This document shows, one piece after another, positions 44,038-52,666 of a stretch of 64,000 nucleotides of DNA. Made by a program: the position numbers and the translations under genes. The stretch spans positions 1-64,000 of the forward strand of contig JAPUDO010000046.1 of assembly GCA_027493055.1 (NCBI GenBank), in the 5' to 3' direction. Positions within the stretch are counted from its first letter, which is position 1, and each line of letters opens with the position of its first letter. The notes under the pieces are model-generated. The model was not told the origin of the DNA. It saw only the letters and a program-made list of their open reading frames with translations, and made no database searches. This DNA is from Niabella sp. GTDB taxonomy: Bacteria; Bacteroidota; Bacteroidia; Chitinophagales; Chitinophagaceae.

Positions 44038-44883
44038 ATGAAAAATATAATGGTTCTGACAGATTTTGGGCCTGTTGCCCGGCATGCCATTGATTATGCC
44101 TGCCAGTTATGTAATGATACGCAGGCAGAAAATTTATACCTGCTTAATACATTTGAATCGGTTCCTTTGTATGACGCTGGTGAGGCAGGCGTGCTTACTA
44201 TAAACCTGCAGCAGACTGAAGAAACAGAAGAAAGCCGCCGGGAAAGCCTTAAACAGCTAAAAAAAGATGTAGCCCACCAGTTACAGGTTACCCATATTAT
44301 CAGTTTAATGGCCAGCGGCGACCTGGCCGATGTAGTGAACGAGATCTGCAAAGAAAATAATATAGACCTTGTGGTGATAGGCGTTAAGTCCAAAGAAATG
44401 CTGGAAGAGGCGTTTTTCGGCAGCCACACTTACAGGGCCATTGAGTATATCAAAAGCCCTGTTCTTGTTGTTCCCCCACAGGCGGCCATTCAATTACCCG
44501 GAAATGCATTACTGGCAGCCGATTTTGATAACCTGGGCAGCAGCACAATATTGCAAAAACTTAAATCTTTTTTGGAAATATTTAAAACGCAGCAATTGGC
44601 AGCCATACACAGGGTTTCCGCTCCCCAGCATATCGGGCACACCCATACTCAGGCCAAAAATCTAGAATCGTATTTTAAAGATCATCGATGCAAGGTAAAC
44701 TTTATTGATCAAAGTGCTAACCTGCCCAATGCCCTCAACGATCATGCACAGGAAAACGATGTTTCTTTAATAATTACCATTCATAAAACAAGAGGATTTT
44801 TTTCCAGCCTTTTTCACAAAAGCATGACCAAACAAATTGCCTGGCATAGTACATTGCCGGTTTTGGTGTTTCATGTAAAGTGA
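44038..44883 (+). CDS. Universal stress protein, two Usp domains
   Basis: 281 residues. The first Usp domain (about 1-142) opens KNIMVLTDFGPVARHAIDYACQL and closes with VVIGVKSKEMLEEAFFGSHTYRAIEYIKSPVLVVP, which resembles the G-2x-G-9x-G nucleotide loop in part. The second (about 150-281) is more divergent, with ALLAADFDNLG and a final STLPVLVFHVK strand. Such tandem proteins act in the cytoplasm under oxygen or energy limitation; binding of ATP is uncertain because the loop is not complete. The FNR-like dyad upstream fits control by oxygen or redox state. Monocistronic and convergent with the GH2 gene. Confidence 0.85.
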   Translation: MKNIMVLTDFGPVARHAIDYACQLCNDTQAENLYLLNTFESVPLYDAGEAGVLTINLQQTEETEESRRESLKQLKKDVAHQLQVTHIISLMASGDLADVVNEICKENNIDLVVIGVKSKEMLEEAFFGSHTYRAIEYIKSPVLVVPPQAAIQLPGNALLAADFDNLGSSTILQKLKSFLEIFKTQQLAAIHRVSAPQHIGHTHTQAKNLESYFKDHRCKVNFIDQSANLPNALNDHAQENDVSLIITIHKTRGFFSSLFHKSMTKQIAWHSTLPVLVFHVK

Positions 44884-44890
44884 TATAGAT

Positions 44891-44915
44891 CTTATTAGTT
44901 TTGAAAACTTATAAG
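44891..44915. terminator. Likely bidirectional terminator
   Basis: CTTATTAGTTTT (44891-44902) and AAAACTTATAAG (44904-44915) are inverted with one mismatch, between the convergent universal stress and GH2 genes. It is AT-rich, and its right arm covers the GH2 stop codon. Confidence 0.35.
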
Positions 44916-47359
44916 GTCTGTACTGTTTTCAAAGCTATCTTCCCTGTCTTCAGCCTTTTGCCTGTAACGCTCAATTCAACCGGGCCTTCTGTTGTACCAG
45001 ATTGCACTAATATTACCAGCTTTCCGCTAAAGGTTTTCATTGTAGGCAAGTGAAACAGTTCCAGGGAAGCAGCATCCCCATTACAGACTGCCCTAAAAGT
45101 ACCATTTCCCTTTACACTAAATTTCAATTGTTCAGTTGCTGTGGGACAAATATTGCCATTTTTATCCACTACTGAAACAGTAACAAAGCTGATATCTTTA
45201 CCATCTGCTTTGATAGTAGCTCTATCCGCATCTAGCTGTAGTGCATAAGGTTTTCCGGCAGTTACTACCGTTCTTTCCGCTGCAGGCTTTCCATCTTTAT
45301 CATAGGCTACCACTTTTACCGTGCCGGGCTCGTATTTGATATCCATCCACATCAGCCGGTAGCGGTTCTGGTTCGATCCCTTATGTTTCTTTTGCACGCC
45401 CATACTCTTTCCGTTTATAAAAAGCTCGGCGCTATCGTAGCTGGTGTAAACAAATACAGGAGTGGTTTCTCCTTCACGGCCCTCCCAGTTCCAGTGTGGC
45501 AATACATGCAGTGTAGGCTCCTTCGTGTTCCACCTGCTCCGGTAGAGGTAATACCGGTCCTTTGGAAGTCCCGCCAGGTCATTAATACCGAAATAGGAGC
45601 TGCGGGAAGGCCATTTTTCGTCATAGGGTGTTGGCTCGCCCAGGTAATCAAATCCTGTCCATACAAACTCCCCTATCACCCAGGGTTTATCATCCTGCCA
45701 TGCAAAATCATCATCGGGCAAATTAGACCAGCTGCAATATTCCAGGTCATAAGAAGAAGACTGATGATCATCGTATTGCTTTTGAGCGGCTTTTACAACC
45801 GGGAATTTATAAATACCCCGTGAGCTTACAGTGGATGCCGTTTCTGATCCTAAAAGAAATCCCTGCGGGAAGGTTTTATAGGCTTCTTCATATAAAGGCA
45901 ACCTGTAATTAAGACCCGGGATATCCAGCACAGAACCAAACCCATATTTCATGGCATTCTGCACCTGGTCCATTCCTACAGTTACCGGCCGGGTGGGATC
46001 TTCCCTGTGAAAAATATCCTGTATGCGTTTCGCTCTTTTGGCGCCTTCAAACCCCCACTGGTCGGGCACTTCATTGCCGGCGCTCCACATTACAATACAG
46101 GGATGATTGCGTGTGGCACGTACCAGGTTTACCACATCCTTCTCCATATCACTGGCAAAATAGAGATTATACCCGTTCTTTACTTTGGGGCGCGCCCATT
46201 CATCAAAGCTTTCTGCCAGGAACATAAAACCCATCTCATCGCATAGCTCCAGCTGTTCCATTGAAGGCATATTATGTGAACTGCGGATCCCATCGCAACC
46301 CATATCTTTTAATATCTGTAACTGGCGGCGCAATGCTGCTACGTTAACAGCAGCTCCCAAAGGCCCCAGATCATGATGCAGGCAAACGCCCTTAAATTTT
46401 CTTGTATGTCCGTTTAGCTGAAACCCTTCCTCAGCACTATAGCTGATCTGCCTGATACCAAAACGCGTGGTTACTTCGTCCTTTAACTGATCACCTACAT
46501 ACAGTCTTGATACCGCTTTATAAAGATGAGGTGTTTCGGGGCTCCATAGTTTCGGATAGGTTACTGCAATGTTCTGATCAAACTCATTATTGAACATTTT
46601 TTTTATAGAATCCGTAGCCACCTTCTTTCCTGTGTTATCAAATATATCTGTAACCAGCAAAGCATTGGGAGCAGATACTTTGGTTTTCACATTTACTTTT
46701 GCCATTTCAGCAGAAATAAACGGCGTTGTAATTGAAGTACCCCACTGTTCAACGCTTTCCCTGTCTTTTATAATAATACTTACCTTTCGATATAAACCAG
46801 CGCCGGGATACCATCTTGACGACGCTTCCTTATTGTTGAGATGTACTGCCAGCAGATTTTTTTGCCCGGCTAACAATGCATCCGTTATATCAAAATAAAA
46901 ATAGCTGTAGCCATAATTCCATTCTCCAACCTTGCTACCATTCAGATACACCTTGGGTTCGCTCATGGCGCCTTCAAACAGCAGTATAGCTTTTTTACCT
47001 GCCTTAAAACCAGGTAGTGTAAATTCTTTTCTATACCAGCCTTCGCCGGTATAAGGCAAAGCCCCCGTACGTCCCGTTTTTTCTGTGGCCACTTTCTCCC
47101 CGTTCTGCTCTATAGCCACTACCTGTTTATCGATCTCTTTATCAAAAGGTCCGTATATAGCCCAATCATGCGGCACAGCAACCGTTTGCCAATTGTGGTC
47201 ATCAAACCCTACTTTCCAGGCATCAGCCTGCTGACCACGGGCAAATTTCCATCCGTCCGTTAATACTTCCACCGTTCGGGTTTGGGCGAAAGCAAAAGAA
47301 GAAATAATACACAATGACAGTAATAATAAACTGCTGACACTTTTTTTATACTGTTGCAT
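44909..47359 (-). CDS. Beta-galactosidase, GH2
   Basis: 816 residues with a signal peptide (ending SSFAFA), so periplasmic. Domain order: sugar-binding (about 30-200, LTDGWKFARG, VPHDWAIYGPF), immunoglobulin-like (about 205-300), TIM barrel (about 305-600), then two further beta domains of the DUF4982 and C-terminal types. The acid/base is likely Glu430 (WSAGNEVPDQ) and the nucleophile Glu506 (GSETAS). The WTGFDYLGEPTPY motif is typical of exo-beta-galactosidases of this branch. It should trim galactose from pectin side chains. Last gene of the PUL2 run, 31 bp after the serine hydrolase. Confidence 0.92.
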   Translation of the reverse strand: MQQYKKSVSSLLLLSLCIISSFAFAQTRTVEVLTDGWKFARGQQADAWKVGFDDHNWQTVAVPHDWAIYGPFDKEIDKQVVAIEQNGEKVATEKTGRTGALPYTGEGWYRKEFTLPGFKAGKKAILLFEGAMSEPKVYLNGSKVGEWNYGYSYFYFDITDALLAGQKNLLAVHLNNKEASSRWYPGAGLYRKVSIIIKDRESVEQWGTSITTPFISAEMAKVNVKTKVSAPNALLVTDIFDNTGKKVATDSIKKMFNNEFDQNIAVTYPKLWSPETPHLYKAVSRLYVGDQLKDEVTTRFGIRQISYSAEEGFQLNGHTRKFKGVCLHHDLGPLGAAVNVAALRRQLQILKDMGCDGIRSSHNMPSMEQLELCDEMGFMFLAESFDEWARPKVKNGYNLYFASDMEKDVVNLVRATRNHPCIVMWSAGNEVPDQWGFEGAKRAKRIQDIFHREDPTRPVTVGMDQVQNAMKYGFGSVLDIPGLNYRLPLYEEAYKTFPQGFLLGSETASTVSSRGIYKFPVVKAAQKQYDDHQSSSYDLEYCSWSNLPDDDFAWQDDKPWVIGEFVWTGFDYLGEPTPYDEKWPSRSSYFGINDLAGLPKDRYYLYRSRWNTKEPTLHVLPHWNWEGREGETTPVFVYTSYDSAELFINGKSMGVQKKHKGSNQNRYRLMWMDIKYEPGTVKVVAYDKDGKPAAERTVVTAGKPYALQLDADRATIKADGKDISFVTVSVVDKNGNICPTATEQLKFSVKGNGTFRAVCNGDAASLELFHLPTMKTFSGKLVILVQSGTTEGPVELSVTGKRLKTGKIALKTVQTL

Positions 47360-47390
47360 TGGTTGAAATTAGAAACTGATCAGATAAAAA

Positions 47391-48287
47391 TTAATCAAGA
47401 GGAGGATAAGCTGTAAACGAATGTTTTGGTTCGTAATGGTTCCAGATCAAACCTGCAATTTTTCTCGTGAGCACTTCTGCCTCATTACTTTCGGTCCAGC
47501 TTTGATCCTTATTATTTTTAGTGAGGATGCAAAACACGATATCCCCTCCGGGAGCATTTACCAGTACTACTTCTCCACGGGCTTCATTCACTGATCCTGT
47601 TTTGGAAATAGTAGCAACAGCTGGCGGAAGCTGAGATAGAGAGCGTCCGTTATAAAACTGGTTTTTAAGATAGCGATACATCTTATCTGAGTAACGCGCA
47701 TCAATCACTTTTCCCTGGCGGATTAGTGTAAACAACTGTGCCATTTCACGGGGCGTAGTTTGTCCCCATCCATATTTTTCCCAAATCTGCCTGCGGCCTT
47801 CTGTACGCGAATTTACTTTTGTATTTGCCAGGCCCAGGCCATCCATCAGCCTGTTGATGGCAACACCACCGCCGCTTAGCTCCTGCAGCCAGATGGAAGC
47901 GACGTTATCGCTGTACGTAAGCATCAGGGAGATCATGGTAGAAAGATCTGTTTTTGCACTATCCCTGTAAAACTGCATTAACCCAGAACCGCCATATACC
48001 CTGCCCGTATCATATACAAACTCCTGCGACAGCTTCAGTTCGCCCCTGGCAATTTTATCAAACACACCCACCAGTATAGGCACTTTCACTATGCTGGCTG
48101 TAGGAAAAACCGTATCGGCATTAATAGTAACGGTTCTGTTTTTACGCAGATGGTGCACATAAACGCCAATATCGCCGTTAAATCCTGCAATTTCCTTTTT
48201 TATAGCTGCTTCCAGTTTGTGATCTGTTTTCTGACCAAACAAAGAGGAGGTAATAATGACAAGTGATATTAAAAATACAAATCTCAT
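47391..48287 (-). CDS. Class A beta-lactamase-fold serine hydrolase
   Basis: 298 residues with a signal peptide (ending SSLFGQ). The penicillin-recognising motifs are present: Ser65-x-x-Lys68 (TASIVKVP), Ser126-Asp-Asn (TYSDNVAS) and Lys229-Thr-Gly (SKTGSVNE). The omega-loop glutamate is not clear: the region reads RTEGRRQIWEKYGWGQTTP instead of the usual E-x-E-L-N. It may therefore be a weak or non-beta-lactam hydrolase. Its place between two GH2 genes of a pectin locus is unusual for a resistance gene. A 500-bp gap with hairpin elements separates it from the gene upstream. Confidence 0.85.
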   Translation of the reverse strand: MRFVFLISLVIITSSLFGQKTDHKLEAAIKKEIAGFNGDIGVYVHHLRKNRTVTINADTVFPTASIVKVPILVGVFDKIARGELKLSQEFVYDTGRVYGGSGLMQFYRDSAKTDLSTMISLMLTYSDNVASIWLQELSGGGVAINRLMDGLGLANTKVNSRTEGRRQIWEKYGWGQTTPREMAQLFTLIRQGKVIDARYSDKMYRYLKNQFYNGRSLSQLPPAVATISKTGSVNEARGEVVLVNAPGGDIVFCILTKNNKDQSWTESNEAEVLTRKIAGLIWNHYEPKHSFTAYPPLD

Positions 48288-48787
48288 AAAAACAACGTTA
48301 AGGGTTAATCCTCCTCAAAGATAAAAGTTATATACCGGGCACCTGTATAAACCAATCTTTTTATTTATTTTCTTAACGGAATAGTTGATTTGCGGATATA
48401 TTTCTACAACTTAAATTGTACTCTTCATTTAACATCCCACTACTTACTTTTCTCCCGTACCTTTTTGCTTGTCCAAAAAGGTACCCAAAAAAGACCCCCG
48501 GCATCGATTACAGCACGATGCCGGGGTGGTGCTACTATCAGAATATAGTAGTAGGTCCGTCCCTTTTGACCTACCAGGATATGGGCGGACGCTGGTCCGT
48601 TGAACTACTATGCTTCTATTACCAATACCCCTATTCATCAATCAGTTTCAATGAATTTAGAGAACTAAAACAAGTCACTGCCTCATTGATCCTGCGCCAA
48701 CAAATCTTTAATCTAAAGCGAGCCGGCCTGACAGCAATCAGGAACTGCCTCAAACAGCGACAATAAAATTAATAGCAAAGCGGGATA
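48288..48787. other. 500-bp gap with stacked hairpins and no supported gene
   Basis: Three hairpins lie in a row: GTACCTTTTT/AAAAAGGTAC (48457-48466, 48475-48484), CCCCGGCATCG/CGATGCCGGGG (about 48497-48527, 9-nt loop) and CTACTAT/ATAGTAG (about 48531-48550). A plus-strand open frame of 116 codons runs across them but starts inside the repeat and matches nothing I know; its last 60 or so codons are protein-like. The first hairpin has the same design as that at 8509-8534. Confidence 0.45.
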
Positions 48788-51694
48788 CTAAAGCCTTCTG
48801 CCACCAGGTTTTAACTCATCAGGACTATCTTTTGTATAAGCATCAAAAGTGAACCTGGAAGGCGATACAAAAATATCTTTTATAACCCTGATATCTACTT
48901 CCTGTTGAGGATTGAATGCCCCGGATCTCATATAATTTATTAAACTAAACCGGAGCTGTCGTGCCGCTATTCTCTTATCCAGATCATTACTGAGATCAGC
49001 GCTGGTTACCAGGAGCCGCCCGTTACCCGCTTTTGCCTCAAAAACCAATGCCAGCCTCCGGTTCATAAACCAGGTATCTATGGGTTGTATCAATGGTCTA
49101 AACCCTTTCGGGAAATCTTCCAGGTGCATTACCCGGGCATTGTTTACAATCTCCCACCATTGCAGGTCACTGTGATAAGCCGTAGGAAAATGATTAAACG
49201 CAGGATGCCGGGGATCTAACAAAAATCCTAATGTATGCGGCGGTCTCATTTTAAACCACGATGTGTTCCAGAATACGGGTAAAAATCTTTGTACTAATTC
49301 CTGCCCTTTCACAACCTTGTCCGCCACCTGTAAAAAAACCTTTCCACCGTTGCCCAGGACATGCATCGCTTTTGCATCCAGCGTATCTGTTTCATAAATA
49401 TCATTTGCAGTAACAGCTGGCAGCACTGATGGATATACCCAGAAATTCCAATCATTATGATACTCCGTTCCTCCAACTGAAACCTTTAATGTAAGTTGTG
49501 CTGCCTTTTTTATGGAACCCAAATCATAATTCAGTACTCCTACCTTATGCAAATTACCGGTTTCATATACTTTCTTATCAAATTCACCTCCCGCAATAAT
49601 CTTGTGATCATGAGTAACGATCTGCCAGTTTACCGGTGCATCCAGCTTATGCTGCCCGTAATTAAATAACTCAACGCCTACAGAAAGCAACTCATTATTG
49701 GCATAAACAAATTTTTTAAATCTTGCCAAAGGCACTACCCTGTTATTGAACCGGCGAAATTCCCGTGCGTTACCATAGCCTTTTTCCTCATAAAAAGCAT
49801 CCAGCACGCCTACCAATGCCGTTCCCTGCCCGGGAAAGTCCTGCAGCCCTAATAACTGGAACCCGCTCAAATCGGGTGTTCTGAGCGATCGCTCTATTTC
49901 ATACTTATAGCAAAGCCATTGCAGCTTACCTGAAGCCAGCATAAAACTATCGGCTAAGGCGCCCATACCCTGCGCTTCTACATCAGCTTTAAAAATTTCA
50001 AAATTGGTTGCTTTATAAGCACCCGTGTATTTTTCTATTTCCTTAAAATTGGGAAACACGCACCATTGGCCCTGCTCGTGGGTAATATAAGGTACGGTAA
50101 AGTTTTTTATAGCATCGGCATAATCATCATCGGAGGAGGGCTGACTATTATTCCAGTTTAAATTACGCGCACCAGATTTGATCATAAATTCATTGGCCGG
50201 GATCAGCGGCCAGCTCATAGCTACAGAAGCCCCTGTGTAAATGCGCCGCGGATCTTTTTCTTTCCAGTAATTAATAAACCCTGTAAGATAAGGCACCTGT
50301 TTGCTGCTACGGGGCTCATTACCTGCGGCCAGCATTGTATAAGAGGCATGGTTACCATACCAGCGTTCCATACGGTTGGTTTCCTCATAAATATACCCAT
50401 CAATAAATTTTCCCTCGCCCAGGGAAGTAGAGTGGTTAGGCCATGTAGGGCCTTCAGGCTGCAGGTAAAACCCTACCATGTCGGCGGCTAAGAAAGCTGC
50501 TTCGGGAGGGCACCAGGAATGAAAGCGCACATGGTTCAATCCATACGATCTCATTTTCAGGAATACCTTTTCCCAGTGCTCCACATCTGCAGGGGGAAAG
50601 CCGGTTAGCGGAAACTCGCAGTTATTCAGGTTCCCTCTGAGAAACACGGGTTTGCCATTGACCAATATCTGCCTGCCGTGTACTTTAATTTCCCTCATCC
50701 CAAAAATAGTTGTCTGCTCATCTGCTAATTGACGACCGTTGCCCAGTCTTGCCGTCAACCTATATAGCGCAGGAACAAATTCGCTCCACAACTGCATTTT
50801 ATCACCTATGGGTACATTCAGGTTTATCCAGGATGTATCATAAGGGCCTGCTGTAATATTTTTGGCAACAGGTGCTATCCTGTACGATATAGCGGTATTA
50901 AATGAAGCTGCATCAAGTTTTATTGAGCCTTTATATAATTTTGAGCTGCTGTTGACCACAGCTACTTTTACATGAGCACACTTTTGCTGAACATCAGGAT
51001 AGACTTTTATATGCCCTATATACACATCAGGCAGGGCAGTAAGCTCTATCCGGCCGATAATGCCGTTCCAGTTCCCCTGGGTATGGTCTGACACACTATG
51101 CGCATTAATGCCCACATCTGTATCCTTAATACTGTTATCTATACGGACCGTGATTGTATGCTTACCGGGCTTTAAATCTTTTATCACATAAACATGCGGC
51201 GCTACCAGTGAATTTTGCTGTGCGCCTGCTTCAGCGCCATCAATCCATACGCGACTCTTAATATGTACCCGTTCCAGGAAAATCTCTATCGTTTTATTTT
51301 CCCAGTTAGCAGGTAAAATCACTTCCTTCTGATACCATGCCGTCCCTACATAATGCTTATCAGGCATTAACCAAAAAGGCACTTTAAAATTATCGGGCCG
51401 ACGGAAACGCTCAAAGCGGGGCTGAAAGAAATAAGAGCTATCGTAAATACTGGCCGTCCATTGTGTGTGCATACCAGGCTTATCTCCTTTTCCATTGCTG
51501 TTCATAGAGCCTGGCAGCGTAATAGTTTCCTCCAGCTTTCTATTGAACCACTGCTGCGCCACACCTTCATCATTTCTGTCTATTGCAAAACCCCATTCAC
51601 CTGCCAATGAAATTTTCTTCCTGGTAAAACTACACAGTGAGAATAAAAGCAACAGATACAAAAGCTTTGCGCTATGTTTTATTATTCCTGTCAT
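48788..51694 (-). CDS. Large GH2-like glycoside hydrolase
   Basis: About 968 residues with a signal segment (AKLLYLLLLFSLCSF). It has a jelly roll (about 30-225, GTAWYQKEVILP, VWIDGAEAG), an immunoglobulin-like domain (about 225-335), and a TIM barrel (about 340-660) with RGNLNNCEFP, HVRFHSWCPPEAAF, AAGNEPRSS (likely acid/base Glu) and ITHEQGQWCVFPNF (possible nucleophile). About 300 more residues of beta domains follow, including YVYPSVLP. The barrel loops differ from ordinary beta-galactosidases, so the sugar may be another one found in pectin side chains. ATG 51694 is used; 51718 is possible. Confidence 0.8.
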   Translation of the reverse strand: MTGIIKHSAKLLYLLLLFSLCSFTRKKISLAGEWGFAIDRNDEGVAQQWFNRKLEETITLPGSMNSNGKGDKPGMHTQWTASIYDSSYFFQPRFERFRRPDNFKVPFWLMPDKHYVGTAWYQKEVILPANWENKTIEIFLERVHIKSRVWIDGAEAGAQQNSLVAPHVYVIKDLKPGKHTITVRIDNSIKDTDVGINAHSVSDHTQGNWNGIIGRIELTALPDVYIGHIKVYPDVQQKCAHVKVAVVNSSSKLYKGSIKLDAASFNTAISYRIAPVAKNITAGPYDTSWINLNVPIGDKMQLWSEFVPALYRLTARLGNGRQLADEQTTIFGMREIKVHGRQILVNGKPVFLRGNLNNCEFPLTGFPPADVEHWEKVFLKMRSYGLNHVRFHSWCPPEAAFLAADMVGFYLQPEGPTWPNHSTSLGEGKFIDGYIYEETNRMERWYGNHASYTMLAAGNEPRSSKQVPYLTGFINYWKEKDPRRIYTGASVAMSWPLIPANEFMIKSGARNLNWNNSQPSSDDDYADAIKNFTVPYITHEQGQWCVFPNFKEIEKYTGAYKATNFEIFKADVEAQGMGALADSFMLASGKLQWLCYKYEIERSLRTPDLSGFQLLGLQDFPGQGTALVGVLDAFYEEKGYGNAREFRRFNNRVVPLARFKKFVYANNELLSVGVELFNYGQHKLDAPVNWQIVTHDHKIIAGGEFDKKVYETGNLHKVGVLNYDLGSIKKAAQLTLKVSVGGTEYHNDWNFWVYPSVLPAVTANDIYETDTLDAKAMHVLGNGGKVFLQVADKVVKGQELVQRFLPVFWNTSWFKMRPPHTLGFLLDPRHPAFNHFPTAYHSDLQWWEIVNNARVMHLEDFPKGFRPLIQPIDTWFMNRRLALVFEAKAGNGRLLVTSADLSNDLDKRIAARQLRFSLINYMRSGAFNPQQEVDIRVIKDIFVSPSRFTFDAYTKDSPDELKPGGRRL

Positions 51695-51782
51695 TATTTT
51701 ATCCGGTAAACACATCAACCACTCTTAATGATTTCAGCTCTACAGGGTGTAGGACAAATCGCCCGTTTTGTATGTATAATTC

Positions 51783-51831
51783 ATCGCCGGAGGCGATAGC
51801 ATACAAAGTGCGAGGCGAGGACGCCTCGCAC
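51783..51831. repeat. Hairpin repeat, GTGxxAxGCG family, copy 2
   Basis: Two hairpins: ATCGCC-GGA-GGCGAT (51783-51797) and GTGCGAGGCG-AGGA-CGCCTCGCAC (51808-51831), joined by AGCATA. It lies between the acetylesterase and GH2-like genes, both minus strand. The same two-hairpin design recurs at 55054-55103. Confidence 0.65.
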
Positions 51832-51869
51832 AGCTTTCTCTGAAAAGGTGAATTTGTCATACTTCGGCT

Positions 51870-52646
51870 CTATTTTTTCAGAAAAGACTTTAATTTACAT
51901 TTCCGAAGGCTTTTAATGCCTTCTGCCACTTTATCTGCATTTAACTGGGAACCTTCCAGGTTAGGATGGGTATGATCTTTAGGAAAGAATGCCTTCACCG
52001 CATCTGGGCCCATTTTATCATAAGCATCTGCGATCAGGGCATTCAGATCAATAAAGTAAGCGCCTGTTTGCTGCGCTACCTGCTTTGCCCAAAGTCCATA
52101 ACTTTTATCCTCTCTGGCTACGCTGCCGTTTCTGAAATTATTTCTTGGAACAGGTGAACATATAACAGGTATGGCTCCTTTTGCTTTAGCATCGTTTACA
52201 TATTTACGCATATAATACCCGTAAGTGTACACTGTTTCATTTACTTTCCTGATGGGATTATAGATATCCCTGCTTTCATTTCCTATTCCCTTAATAGAGC
52301 CCCGTGCTCTTGCGGTATCATCTAAAGGGCCTCCGTCATTATGCCCAAACTGCATAATTACATAATCCCCTTTTTTCAGCGTTTTCAATATAGCGTCCCA
52401 TCTACCTTCGGTAATAAAAGTACGGCTGCTGCGTCCGCCAATGGCATGATTACGGATACTGATCTTTGTGGTATCAAACCTTGTATCGATCAAACTACCC
52501 CAGCCCCATAGCTGATCAGCGCCCTTACCGCTGCCGTTCTTAACAGTGGAATCTCCGATAATGTATAGTACCGGTTTTTGTTTCAAATAGCTGAAAGACA
52601 GCAATGTCACTGAAACAAGCAACATTGCATACATAATGCTCTTCAT
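51870..52646 (-). CDS. Rhamnogalacturonan acetylesterase (CE12-type SGNH hydrolase)
   Basis: 258 residues with a hydrophobic N-terminal signal segment. SGNH marks: block I YIIGDSTVKNGSG (catalytic Ser), a Gly in HAIGGRSSRTF, block III FGHNDGG (Asn), and block V DHTHPNLEGSQLNA (catalytic Asp and His). These are the features of CE12 rhamnogalacturonan acetylesterases, which remove acetyl groups from galacturonate in the rhamnogalacturonan I backbone. It follows the GH28 gene by 20 bp, and the two should act in sequence: deacetylation opens the backbone to the hydrolases. Confidence 0.9.
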   Translation of the reverse strand: MKSIMYAMLLVSVTLLSFSYLKQKPVLYIIGDSTVKNGSGKGADQLWGWGSLIDTRFDTTKISIRNHAIGGRSSRTFITEGRWDAILKTLKKGDYVIMQFGHNDGGPLDDTARARGSIKGIGNESRDIYNPIRKVNETVYTYGYYMRKYVNDAKAKGAIPVICSPVPRNNFRNGSVAREDKSYGLWAKQVAQQTGAYFIDLNALIADAYDKMGPDAVKAFFPKDHTHPNLEGSQLNADKVAEGIKSLRKCKLKSFLKK

Positions 52647-52666
52647 TTTATTTTTTGATTTTAAGG

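Noticed and set aside
48416-48766. Plus-strand open frame of 116 codons in the gap of PUL2
   Set aside because: Its first 45 or so codons are the hairpin repeats themselves and no family was recognised; described as part of the gap instead.
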